Assembly (NCBI GenBank): GCA_023159155.1 | Contig: JAJNNX010000074.1 | Location: 1 to 64,000, forward strand | Length of the DNA: 64,000 bases | Reading direction: 5' to 3' | From: Ustulina deusta | Taxonomy: Eukaryota; Ascomycota; Sordariomycetes; Xylariales; Xylariaceae | Part shown: positions 25,531 through 35,668 of the stretch, piece by piece | Layout: each line of letters starts with the position of its first letter | Numbering within the stretch: position 1 is the stretch's first letter | The notes under the pieces: model-generated | Told to the model about the DNA's origin: nothing | Database searches by the model: none | What the model saw: the letters and a program-made list of their open reading frames with translations, nothing else | Program-made: the position numbers and the translations under genes

Positions 25531-27480
25531 TCAGCAGACCCTAATACCACACACCTCCACGCCCTTGCCTTCTACATATGCCTGGCGATCGAAATAAGTC
25601 TTTAGAAGTTGGCTCACAAACTCGGCGTCCGAGGGGCTCCAAATATCAAGACCCATCCTTTTTATTACTTCTGAATCGATTTGGACACCATGCCCTTGTA
25701 CATCCTCCTCATCTGCGTCGATTAGTGCATCGTCTTCTTCCATTGGGCTTTCATCTCCTATGCGATTATCGCTAGTAGTATCGATTGCATCTGCTAAAAC
25801 ACTAAGGAACTGCGTTGTCAACCTGTGAAAGTAACCGATTATAGCAAGCTCGGCACGGGCTTCATCTATGTCTAGCGGTGCCGATGCTGCTGTAGATGAC
25901 CGTCTTGGTGTGAGCGATGATATCGATGCAGCAATGTCTGCGGTGCGCGGCATGTTCATGCTCATAGGTGAAGGTATTATGTCGCTAGAGAAAAGAGAGG
26001 CGTCCTGCGCAGCCTCCTCGGCTTCGTCTGACCGTAGCTTCTCGCCTGCTGAGGCCCACCACATGAACCCGCTATACGCAAGAGCGGTCCAGCTTGTGGG
26101 CTCTACCACTTGCTCTGCGTCATCTAGTAATGCATCATCTTCTCTGACTGCAGCTGCTGTCTGTGGTGTATTTGGGGCAGAAACTACAACGTTTCCTTCC
26201 ATGCGAGCGACTCCGGTTTTGAGGGAGCGGAAACGACGCAGATCGCGCTGTGTGGCTTTTACGGTTACCCCGTTCGAGAGCTCTACGGTGGGCCATATGT
26301 GTTTCTTTGCGTTCGGAGCATGGGGCGGTGGCATAGTGATGAGCATGTCCCACAGCGTGTCCTTCTTAGAGAGAATGCTGTCGGTTGTGCAGGCTACCCA
26401 ACCAGTCCCCGCTTCCGATCCGTCATCCGGGGGTGTAGCGCTTGTGCTGCCAGAGGGTTTTGCGTCTTCTGCCAGAAAAGGGATATCATGAACACCAATT
26501 GAGAACAAAGGCCGCAAGCGATGCGATGCAGAGCAGGATGACAAAATATTGGATGTCGCTAGTGGTATATTGGAGAGCACAGAGATATTGTAAACTACAT
26601 TAATAATTAGATCTGGCGCACACCGACGGTACACGGATTGTACTCACCAAAGTTGCAAGCTTGCTCTACCGGCGCATGGCCCGAAATCAAGATTCGCTTG
26701 CGCAGCAGCGCACCGCGGTGTATAGGGAAGATGAGCGGTCCGAATGTATCTAAGAGTTTAATTAAGCTCCAGGCCGGGTGAAACGGCGATAGCCGGTGTC
26801 CAGGCAGCATCAATGCTGCTCCGTCAGAGGCCGAGCGACTCCTAGTAGAGCCGTGAGGTGTCTTCGAGGTCTTCGATGTCGCAGTTGGAGATGCAGGGTC
26901 ATCCCCGGGCGCAGCATCATCGTCGGTGGAGTCGCGGGCTTGGTGCTTCTCCCAGTAATCTTCCAGGACACTGACATCCTTACTATTTACAGCCACTTTC
27001 CTGAAAGGCCCCATGTTAGTGGTTACCACAGCATGGGAAACAAGCCACGAAGGGGGCCGGGGGACTTGGAACCTACGATGCAATTGCCTTCAGGCTTTCG
27101 GCATGTTTCCATGCCCTGCCGAGGCGTCCATAGCTGAGCGGAACCAGGACGCCAACTGCCAGCATGCGCGCATTGCGGGCGGCGGTATCCTGGACCGGCG
27201 CATTGACGAAGGCGCTCAGTCCCGCATAGCCGTCATTCACGAAGTATATGAGGTCCTCCGATACGGTGTGCAAGCCGGAGGGCAGCGACTTGTACTCGAC
27301 GACTCCCTCAAGCTCGACGCCCGGTTTCGCCGCCTTCCAAGAAATGGTGTAACCGGCTTTGACATCGAAATCGATGAGGAAGAGTGCGGAGATGGGCGGC
27401 AGATCTGGCAGGCCGCCGGCACTGGGGCTTTGGGGCAGCCGTACGTGAAGCTCCGGTTGGCCACGACGTGGAGCAGCCAT
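25531..27480 (-). CDS. LCHN/DENND11-type DENN-related protein (fungal DUF4484 family)
   Basis: Three minus-strand exons (27480-27077, 27000-26648, 26594-25531) give 606 residues; introns are 76 bp (GTAGGT...TTTCAG) and 53 bp (GTGAGT...TGTAG). The N-terminal region matches LCHN/DENND11: 'LFLIDFDVKAGYTISWK', then the family hallmark around 'YKSLPSGLHTVSEDLIYFV', then 'ARMLAVGVLVPL'. After the second splice the 'ACNFVYNISVLSNIP' block and 'GVHDIPFL' continue the uDENN/cDENN-like fold. A Ser-rich insert sits in the middle, and an Ala/Trp block ('SGFMWWASAGEKL') matches the C-terminal domain. DENN proteins usually act as guanine-nucleotide exchange factors for Rab GTPases; the activity of this family is inferred, not shown. 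A 207-codon plus-strand frame over it is a shadow. Confidence 0.85.
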
Positions 27481-28841
27481 GCTGGGCGACGATCTGACGA
27501 TGGCGATGACGTGACCGTCAGTAGCAGCGCATAACCAAAACAGGTCGATTGGGCGTCTCAGTGCATCCTACGAAAGATTGCTTCGGTCTCACAGCCAATC
27601 GACATTTGTTGGCCCCGTTGTGAGGACGGGATTCCATTGGCAATGCGGAGGGAGTGCGACGTCTTGTCAGAGCATGATGGGATGGATTGGATCGACGAAA
27701 AGATGGAGATGAGATGAGATGGAGCCGGGTGCGTGCAGTGCCGGGTGTACGTACTTAGGCAGAGAGCCTGGTAGGTACACAGGCAGTGGACTACACTATG
27801 ATACTACCTCCCTACCTAGTATGTACCTCCCTAGGTATGTGCCTACCTACTTAGATAGTTTGTGACTACCTACCCTACCTATCTTGACGAGGACCTAGAT
27901 AGGTAAGTAGGTAGATAACGTCTTTCGACACGTGATGTGGGTCACTAGATAGGTAGAGCTTCCCTGGAAGTAGCGCTCCGAGTTGTCGAGTTCAACATCG
28001 ACCGATAGGGCAGGTATTTGCAAAGTGTGAAGACACGAAAGTACACTGTAGCATAGAGGGAGAGCGGGAGATGGAGCGAGAAGAATAGGTAAGTACGGTT
28101 AAGCAGCCCATTAAAACATTTATAGGACGAATCTAGGTCCCTACCTAGCTAACTAACTGCCCTAAGTACCTAAGCTAGGCTACCTACATAAGTGGGTAGT
28201 TCATCATCGTGTCCCCACTGCTACCGGTGCTTAGATTCTGCAGAGTCGGGATGTAATGAGGTAGTGTTTATATTTGAATCCAAGATTTACTTTCCAGCTC
28301 ACGTCAAGGTCTGTCTCCCGTTAAAATGAAAACAATATATCAACAAGCATCCGCACTGGGCCAACCCGGCCCCGGACCAGAAAAGGCAATCGAAAGCCAC
28401 CTCAACTATCAACGCCATACAATTTGATCGTCATTTCGTCGCCGTTCCACATGGCTCGCATGGGGTACGGGTAGCATATATTCAGTTTACTAGGCAGGTC
28501 TGAGCAGACTGAGGCACGCCGATTACACTATAGCACGCCATGCATAAGCCACTGCACCTGGGATTTAGTAATCCTTGGTGGCACTAATACCGCATGCCCC
28601 AGCCATATGTCCGGGTGAGGACTGCTGGTTTCCACGGAGCATCCCCATTCGTGCCCGGAGTTAGGGTCCTCTATCCAGTGACTTTTTAAGCAGCCCGGAG
28701 TCTCCATCTCTCGCCTTGGAGATCGATTTACTCGCCACACCCAGCCCACTTGCTTGTTCCGTGTTCCCTTGCGAATACGGCAGCTAGGAGAAATACCCAA
28801 CACCTTAAGTTCCCAGCAATTGTCGACTGAAGAGCTACAAA
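27481..28841. promoter_or_regulatory. Divergent promoter region, LCHN-like / SDR, rich in CCTAGGTA words
   Basis: 1.36 kb between two divergent starts. A dense cluster of TACCTAGGTA-like and ACCTACCT words occupies about 27765-27960, and another 28130-28195. No gene recognised; the small frames at 28528-28854 are not protein-like. Confidence 0.5.
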
Positions 28842-30010
28842 ATGGACACGCCAAGTATCTTCCGAGTCGACGGTATAGTAGCCGTCATCACCGGTGGCGG
28901 GACCGGTATGCTTGTGGACCCGGGTATTGCGGACCCTCAAAACTAACGGTAGCCCATTAGGCATCGGATTCCATATGGCTAGAGCTCTAGCTAACGCGGG
29001 CGCCAAGAAGGTCTACATCCTCGCCCGGCGCAAAGAGCTCCTTGACGAAGCCGCGAAAACACATGAAAGCTTGCACCCGCTTGTTTGCGACGTCGGATCG
29101 AAGGAGTCCCTCCAAGCCGCTGCAGACGCCATCGCAAAAGAAAGCGGTTATGTGAATCTTGTGATAGCCAACTCGGGGGTCATCGGGCCGGAGGCGCGGT
29201 TCCACCCCGATCTCAGTGTTTCCGAGCTGAAGCAGCGGCTCTTTGACAATGTGTCCATGGATGACTTCACGCAGACAATGCATATCAACGTGACGGGGGC
29301 ATACTTCACGATGCTTGCCTTCCTCGAGCTATTAGATGCGGGCAACAAGAACGCAGTGAAGGGCGGTTTCGGCGCTCCGTTAACGGAAGACAGCCATGTT
29401 CCCTCTATACAGAGCCAGGTCCTCTTCACAAGCAGTATCTCAGCGTACAGCCGTGCATGGCTGTCGGCACCTGCATATTCAGGCAGCAAGGCAGCTATCG
29501 AACACCTTACAAAGCACGCCAGCACGAATTTGGCCCAGCACGGTATCCGAGTGAACGCTATGGCTCCTGGCTGTGAGTTGATAGCCGATTGTGTCGAAAT
29601 CAAACCGAGAAACAACAGAAAACACTAATTGATATACGTAGTGTTCCCATCCGCGATAGCTACCACGCTGATACAAAGTCGTGACCCATCCAAAGAGCAT
29701 CCCTCAGAGCTTCGCTTTATCCCTGCTCAACGATTCGGCGGCGAGGAGGAGATGGCAGGGACTGTACTATATCTGGCAAGTAGGGCTGGCGCGGTGAGTA
29801 ATGTTACTTCCAAGACTTGATATGATTATTTTGTGGACACAGAGTTGCTCTTTTGGCCATCTCCATCCGTTAAGAGCTCTGAATTCTCCCACACCCTCAC
29901 ATGTTGCTCCCTAAAGGAAAATTGCTAACTATTGCACGACGAAGTACTGTAACGGACTGGTTCTTGTCAATGACGGCGGCAAGTTGTCCACTATGCCAAA
30001 TTCATATTAA
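28842..30010 (+). CDS. Short-chain dehydrogenase/reductase (SDR)
   Basis: Four exons (28842-28905, 28961-29572, 29642-29793, 29945-30010) give 297 residues. Introns are 55, 69 and 151 bp, all GT-AG. The Rossmann cofactor loop TGGGTGIG (residues 17-24) is rebuilt exactly by the first splice. 'ANSGV' (91-95) replaces the usual NAG motif, and the catalytic set is Ser near 180, Tyr194 and Lys198 (YSGSK). The C-terminal 'RFGGEEEMAGTVLYLAS' and 'NGLVLVNDGG' are classic SDR. The arginines after strand 2 (LARRKE) favour NADPH. It is a classical SDR with unassigned substrate, about 30 residues longer than the family average because of an insert near 107-120 and 148-172. No partner biosynthetic genes lie nearby. 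Confidence 0.9.
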
Positions 30011-30228
30011 TCTTCTGGAGTCACGCATAGCTGCCGAGGCTAAAGGCAAATTCACATAGCTTTGAATTGGTTCTGCCCACGAGTTAGCACTCTTATAATA
30101 TAGCACAGATCTGCCCTCCCGGCGCCATGTTGATTAGATGTTACAAATGAAGCTGAAAATCTAATCTAATCTTAACAGTCGTGTTTCGATTTCCAGAGCT
30201 TAGAACATAACTTATGGGTTGATTTTAT
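30011..30228. other. Intergenic
   Basis: Short spacer between the SDR stop and the end of the secreted-protein-like frame on the other strand; nothing recognised. Confidence 0.5.
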
Positions 30229-30582
30229 TCACCCGCGGATCACAGTGAAGTAACTTATATTTCGTGTAGAAGGAGACACAGTCCGCACATCCAAAGCATC
30301 TATGGTGAAACTCTTAGGGTTCATGTTCCTTTCCGCAGACAGTCACAAACTAATAAGATGGTAGACACTCTCAGCGACGCATAAATGAGAACCTTTATCA
30401 TCCGGGCCAGGAAAATAGCTCCAACCTCGAGCCCAGCGGCGTTGATTCCCTACGATGAAGGGAATGTATAGTATTATTTGGCTACATAAAGATGGGCATG
30501 ATAATCAACGGCAAGGCTTCACTACTGTCGGTGCGGAGTAGGCGGATGCCTGCCCAAGGAGAGCGGCGGTGAAGAATTGCAT
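30229..30582 (-). pseudogene. Decayed small secreted protein-like gene
   Basis: From ATG 30582 on the minus strand, 117 codons lie in one frame interrupted only by TGA at codons 26 (30507-30505) and 80 (30345-30343), with a terminal TGA. The start reads as a signal peptide (MQFFTAALLGQASAYSAPT) with a likely cleavage near residues 14-16. The remainder has four Cys (codons 24, 29, 33, 68) and an aromatic/basic core ('RRWARGWSYFPGPDD'). Upstream are a TATA box and a C/A-rich leader typical of expressed fungal genes. No good GT-AG introns remove both stops. I read it as a recently disabled secreted, possibly effector-like gene; no family is recognised. An unusual intron pattern remains possible. 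Confidence 0.45.
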
Positions 30583-31579
30583 TTTGGCGGCTGTGGCGGA
30601 AAACAGTAGGCAAAGAAGTGTTAGAATGTGGTTGTGACTGAGTGCTAGTGAGAAGCAAAAGAAGGCCGGTTAGGCTGTTCTAAGTCCTCTCTTATATAGA
30701 CAACTCAAGAGACTCATAAAAGGACTTCGAGCTTGTGGGAGGTTAGGTTTGGCAGGAGTTTTCTTAACAGAGGTACGCCTGCTAGACTGCTTCCCAAGCT
30801 GGCGAAAAAATAACTACCCCTATATCTATCTGCGAAGAACACAAAGATTGATGTTGCCTATTTTCCATCGAATAAACATTGTTTTTAAATAAATTGAAAG
30901 CGGATTTACTATAGTATTTTTTTAAAGCAATAGCTTTATAGAAGTTTACTAATAAAATCAAAATAACTATAAACTTTTGTTAAAAAATTAATGAACTTAG
31001 TAATCCTTGCATTTATTAACACAATCAAATAAACCTAGGTCCTTTATAGGTTAAACTCTATATTAATAAAAACGAAGTTCTTATCTTTCGCAAACAGCAT
31101 TTCTTTAACTCTAAGCTATTCCAGGGGACGGGGCTGTTTTAATATTCTACTTTCTTGCACTAATCTTCTTGGCAAATGGTGGTATTAGGGTGCTGTCACC
31201 ACCCTTATTGGGAAGAATGGAAGACTAATTTCTATTTTATGTACAAGAAGCCACTGTGCTAAGAGGTGTGCCCTAACCAAGATACTATAGTTTTGGTGAT
31301 ACATATATTCACGGGAACTATAGGATGGTTCAAAATCATAGTGCTTATTGAAAGTCCTGCTCGGAGGGCTTAGATCCTGTTTTCCTACCTTACAACATCA
31401 ATACCATTGGCGATATCATTAGATCCTTTGGTCTAGCCTGGTCCTTGCAATCCCTTCCCCAACATAACAACATGTGTGTTGCCTTCAAACCTTCATGATG
31501 CTGAGCCAAACTAGGTCTGTAGGGTACTTATTAGCAACAAATCAAGAGATACAAAGCTAAGCGTTAAGGACTACCTACC
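30583..31579. other. Upstream and intergenic region, partly AT-rich
   Basis: Contains the leader and TATA box of the secreted-protein-like frame. At about 30880-31100 there is a moderately AT-rich patch without a gene. Confidence 0.5.
30691..30698 (-). promoter_or_regulatory. TATA box for the secreted-protein-like frame
   Basis: TATATAAG on the minus strand, about 110 bp upstream of the ATG at 30582 and followed by a pyrimidine/CA-rich leader. It supports that the frame was once an expressed gene. Confidence 0.55.
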
Positions 31580-31771
31580 CTAGGCTTGCCGCCCACAGTC
31601 AGCGCAATTCCTACCCACGATAACGCTATTGCCGCAGCCCGTGGTTGTACAGATGACGTTGATCTGTCCACAACACCAGCATTTCATGCCCGTTTTCGTC
31701 TTAACATTACAATATCCACAGTAAACACTAGTTGTGTCTTTACTGGGGGGTGTCGAAGCCTTTGCACCCAT
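31580..31771 (-). CDS. Small Cys-rich zinc-ribbon-like protein with myristoylation motif
   Basis: ATG at 31771 gives 63 residues. The frame extends upstream to 31837 but without an ATG. The N-terminus MGAKAS fits the N-myristoylation rule (Gly2, small residue at 5, Ser6). The remainder holds nine Cys: C18, C21, C31, C33, C34, C41, C46, C56 and C59. The CxxC pairs at 18/21 and 56/59 bracket a central 'CWCC' and a C-x4-C. This suggests a two-site zinc ribbon or a disulfide knot. A TATA box sits about 195 bp upstream. I recognise no named family. It is short, so chance cannot be excluded, but Cys density and spacing argue for a real gene. Confidence 0.5.
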   Translation of the reverse strand: MGAKASTPPSKDTTSVYCGYCNVKTKTGMKCWCCGQINVICTTTGCGNSVIVGRNCADCGRQA

Positions 31772-33141
31772 GATGTCTTCGGTCGGCAATATAGAATTTG
31801 AGAGAATTAATGTATTCCCCTTAGAAAGAGGCCACAAAGGAGAGAGATACCTAGGTAACGTTTGAAGCCGAATGGTTTGGAGACCGCGCTTGGTAAGATA
31901 AATGCTATTGGGAGTAAACAGGGTAAAGACGGGGCCTGGGGATCCAAACTCCGAGGGAAGTATGATCCTTTATAAACAAGAACATGATGGCAGACCACTG
32001 ACTGGCTGAATAGGAAGAGACCTATCTGGAGTGACGACGGAAGCTAACCAAGGAAGTAAGGGTTGCTGCAGGCAATGATGCAAGGAGGTGGTTCACAACA
32101 TTACACGGAGGGTGGCAAGAAAAACAACAAACAATTCAATAATCCTGATCTCGGGGCACCGGGAACATGACTGGTATAGCTATCAGCAATTCGCAGATTG
32201 ATCATTGTGCCGAACAGGAGGTTCTTAGTTGTAGGTGTTAGAAATTGGTGCACGCTGTGCCTCAGGGGGGATAATTACTACAGTAAGTAGGCTCGTAGGT
32301 CGTACCTGCAAACTCATCACCTATAGGAAAGCCAATAAATAACACGAAATCTATCACGGGATCCTTTGATCCCTTCAACGACCGTGGCGGCTATGGACTG
32401 GACCGAACGGCAACTTGGGCGGTCCTACCCGAGAAATGTCCCCGAGGTACATAATTCATAAAGGAGTTGTAGGATGCCATATTTTCCGGACGTATAGCTA
32501 ATCCAGCCGTATTACAGAAACTCTTAAAATCTCGGTCTTGAATACATGACAAACATAAGAAAATGGATTCTCTCCAGGAGCAGCGAGGCACCGAGCTAGT
32601 ATCTAGTTATGGTTTTGGGTGTTAAAAAGGGCTACTCTTGCAAGAAGAGCCCGTAGACCATGACCCCCTCTCTGGCCAAGGGAAATTTGTCCTACGGGAA
32701 CAGCGAAATAGTTGTACCGTGCTAGGGAGGGAAAGGCTTTGTGGAGCTTAGTCTCTGGCGCAAGGATCTTCTTGACCAAAGGATTGTATCTCCAGTAATA
32801 CCCAAAACACATGTTGCCGGTATTGCTTCATTTCGAACTCTGTACTGCCATACCAAGCACTCCCGGCCAATCAAACACCCGAACATATAATTATCCGCTA
32901 AAAAGGTCTTCCGCACAGAGCTTTCTTGTTTCAACATTCGGAACAGACACGATCTTTAGCAGCGAGCAATCGCAATGGGTTCGCCAACCATCCGAGGACA
33001 GCAGAGCTGGTGTTTGGGTTTCCAGAGAATCTAATACTGTTATATTCTGTATAAAGCATGGGTGTTGTATTAAGATTAGTATTTATTTTTAACTGTTCTA
33101 ATCTTGAAAACCCCGCCTCTCTCCCCTCTCCTTTCTTTAAA
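31772..33141. other. Intergenic region up to the retrotransposon
   Basis: Holds the promoter of the small Cys-rich gene and then about 1.1 kb without a recognisable gene. Frames of 60-93 codons (for example 32811-33092) lack any family-like pattern. Confidence 0.5.
31967..31976 (-). promoter_or_regulatory. TATA box of the small Cys-rich gene
   Basis: Minus-strand TTTATAAAGG about 195 bp before the ATG at 31771, at a plausible distance allowing for a 5'UTR. Confidence 0.4.
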
Positions 33142-33303
33142 AGTTGAAAATAAGTGTATACAGTAGGTGTACAGTATTATATTATGCATTAAAAAACAAG
33201 TCTAGGTATAGTTAGATAAGGTGGTACCTCTATAATATATAGTAGATATGTATAGGGCGTAGTACCCAGCTATTTTCTTTACTTGCTTCCTAATTTCTAT
33301 ACT
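33142..33303 (-). repeat. 3' LTR of the copia element
   Basis: 162 bp, colinear without indels with 40068-40229. About twenty positions differ, all C/T or G/A. Termini include a short inverted repeat AGT...ACT on the minus strand; a TG...CA pair lies a few bases inside. Confidence 0.88.
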
Positions 33304-35413
33304 TCTATTCGAACTATACATATTTATATAAGGTTATTACTAACTTGTTTTTTTAACTATTTTTTGTTATGCCTAAAGTTATACGCAATTTTAGAAATAT
33401 ATATCTTTGATTTTTTAATAGGGTAGATCTTTTAGCTTTATTTATTTTAATACTTTTAATAAAAAGTTTAATAAGTATTTTTTTTTGCTGCTTTAATTTA
33501 TATCTATGTTATACTAAATATATATTTTTTTTATGTTTTTTTTTTTTAAAATATTTAATAAAAATATATTATTTTTTAAAAAATATTTTATTTTAGTAAT
33601 TAAATCTTATAACTTCTACTAGATCGCAGTTCTATATTAAAATATATTTTTCTTTTAATTCTTTTGCTTTAATAATAGCAATTATAAAAACATGCTATTT
33701 TTTAATTTTTTATTAGTTTTTTATTATAAGTTTGTTTAGAATACTAAATATTCTAATTTTAAAATAATATTTACTTATATTAATAGGTCTAGCAAAGTAA
33801 TTAAAAAAATCTTTAGTTTAAGCATTTAGTATATAGTTTGTTTAGTTTATTTTGTTTTATTTATTATAAAAAAAAATAAGTTAAAAGTATATATATAAGA
33901 TTATTTTATATTTTTGTTTTAGTTCTAAATACTTTAAAATAAAAGTTAGTTCTAGTTATATTTAAAATTATTTTAAAAAGTTTTTAATTTTAAAGCTTAG
34001 TATTTCTAGATCTAATAAAAATTTATTAAGATTTATTAATAATTTTGTTATAATTAAAAATAAAAATAAAAAGTTTATAAGTAGTATTAATATTTTAAGT
34101 GTTTTTTTTTATTATAGTTTTTTATTTTTTTAGGGTAAAGCTTTAGTATTAGCAAAAAGGTCTTTTATAAAGTAAAAGTTAATAATATTAATTAATTAAT
34201 TTATAAATAGTATTAATTAAATTATAATAAAATAAAAAATTTAATAAAATATAAATATTTAGTATATTTTTTATAAGGTATAAATAGTTATAGTTTAAAA
34301 AAAGCATTAATAATTCTAAAGTTTTTTAAAATAAAATGCTTTAAAAAATAAAAGCTTTATTAGATTAGCTATATAAAACTTATAAAAATATTTTAAAATA
34401 GCAAAAGTTTTAATAAATAATTTATAAAGCTTATAAAATATAAATTTAACTATTTTATTTATTTATTTTATAATTAAAAGCTTAAAACATTTTAAAATAT
34501 AATAAATTTGTCCTATAGTAGTAGTTTAGTAAAGCTATTAGTTATTTGTTTAAATATATAAATCTATTTAAAATTAATATTTTTTTGCTATATAGCTTTT
34601 TTATAAAAAACTTATTATATAAAAATATGTTTTATTTTATTATAAAATTGCAAGTTTTTTATTATAACTATAGCTTTTTAATTATTTTTATATATAATAG
34701 TAGTAGTTATTTTTTTTTTGAAGCGTTTAATTTAAATAATAGTTGTTAAAGCTATATAACTTTTTTTATAGTTTATATTTATTTTATTAGTTCTAATTTA
34801 TAAAAAAATAAAGTAGTACTTTATTATTTTTTAAAGCTTTAATTAATAATACTGCTTTTTATATTAAAAATATATTTTATTATTAAACGTTTAATTTAAG
34901 TATAACTAGCTTAGTTAATATTAGTTTATTTTATTAAATTTTGCAGTTTTTTTTAATAGTATAGTTTTAAGTTAATAGTACTATATAAATAATATAGCAC
35001 TTGCTTAATTATTTTTATATATATTATTATAAAGTTTTTTATATATTTGTTTAAATAAAAAATAGTATATATTATATTTAGTCTAGTACTAAGCATAGTA
35101 TATATTAAGCAGCTAATAGCCTTTATATACTACTAAGTATTATTTCTAGAGGCTTTATAGTTGTTTGCTAGTTTTAGAATTTTGTTTATATTAATAAGTA
35201 TAGTAATTATATATACTTTTTACTAGCTTAGTTTCCTAATTATTTTTTTTAGATAGGCCTTTTAATTAAGAAGAATAGTTTTATTTTTTTAGTTCTAAGT
35301 AATAGTTATACTAAAATAAAAAAAGCATAGCCTTAGATTTTATATTTTAAATCTTTTTAATAATGCCTTTTTAATTTTATTGATTTTTTTTTTAAAAGTC
35401 CTACTATTAATAA

Positions 35414-35668
35414 ATTATTAATATAAATAGCTATATATATATATTCTTTAGTAAATATACTAATATTTAATTTTAGTAGTTTAAAGCTTAGCGTTTTTTA
35501 AAAATTAGCTAGTATTTAATACTATACTTTAAAAGTTTGTTTTAAGCTATAAAGTGCTTTGTTTAGCTTGCAGACTTTATTAATTTTATTATTAAATTTA
35601 AGTAGTTATTAAATATAAATATTTTTTTTTATTTTTTTATATAAAAAAGCAGTTTTAATATTTATTTG
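35414..35668 (-). pseudogene. Copia reverse-transcriptase fragment frozen by RIP
   Basis: In one minus-strand frame: 'QINIKTAFLY' at 35668-35639 (copia consensus Q-x-D-V-K-T-A-F-L), 'VCKLNKALYSLKQTFK' at 35575-35528 (consensus C-K-L-x-K-A-L-Y-G-L-K-Q), and 'YINN' at 35425-35414 where active elements have YVDD. The distances (31 and 50 codons between block starts) fit the family. Asp-to-Asn and Gly-to-Ser changes are G-to-A transitions on the coding strand, as RIP produces. The catalytic aspartates are therefore lost. Confidence 0.9.

Noticed and set aside
25868..26491. 207-codon plus-strand frame
   Set aside because: Antisense shadow of the third exon of the LCHN-like gene.
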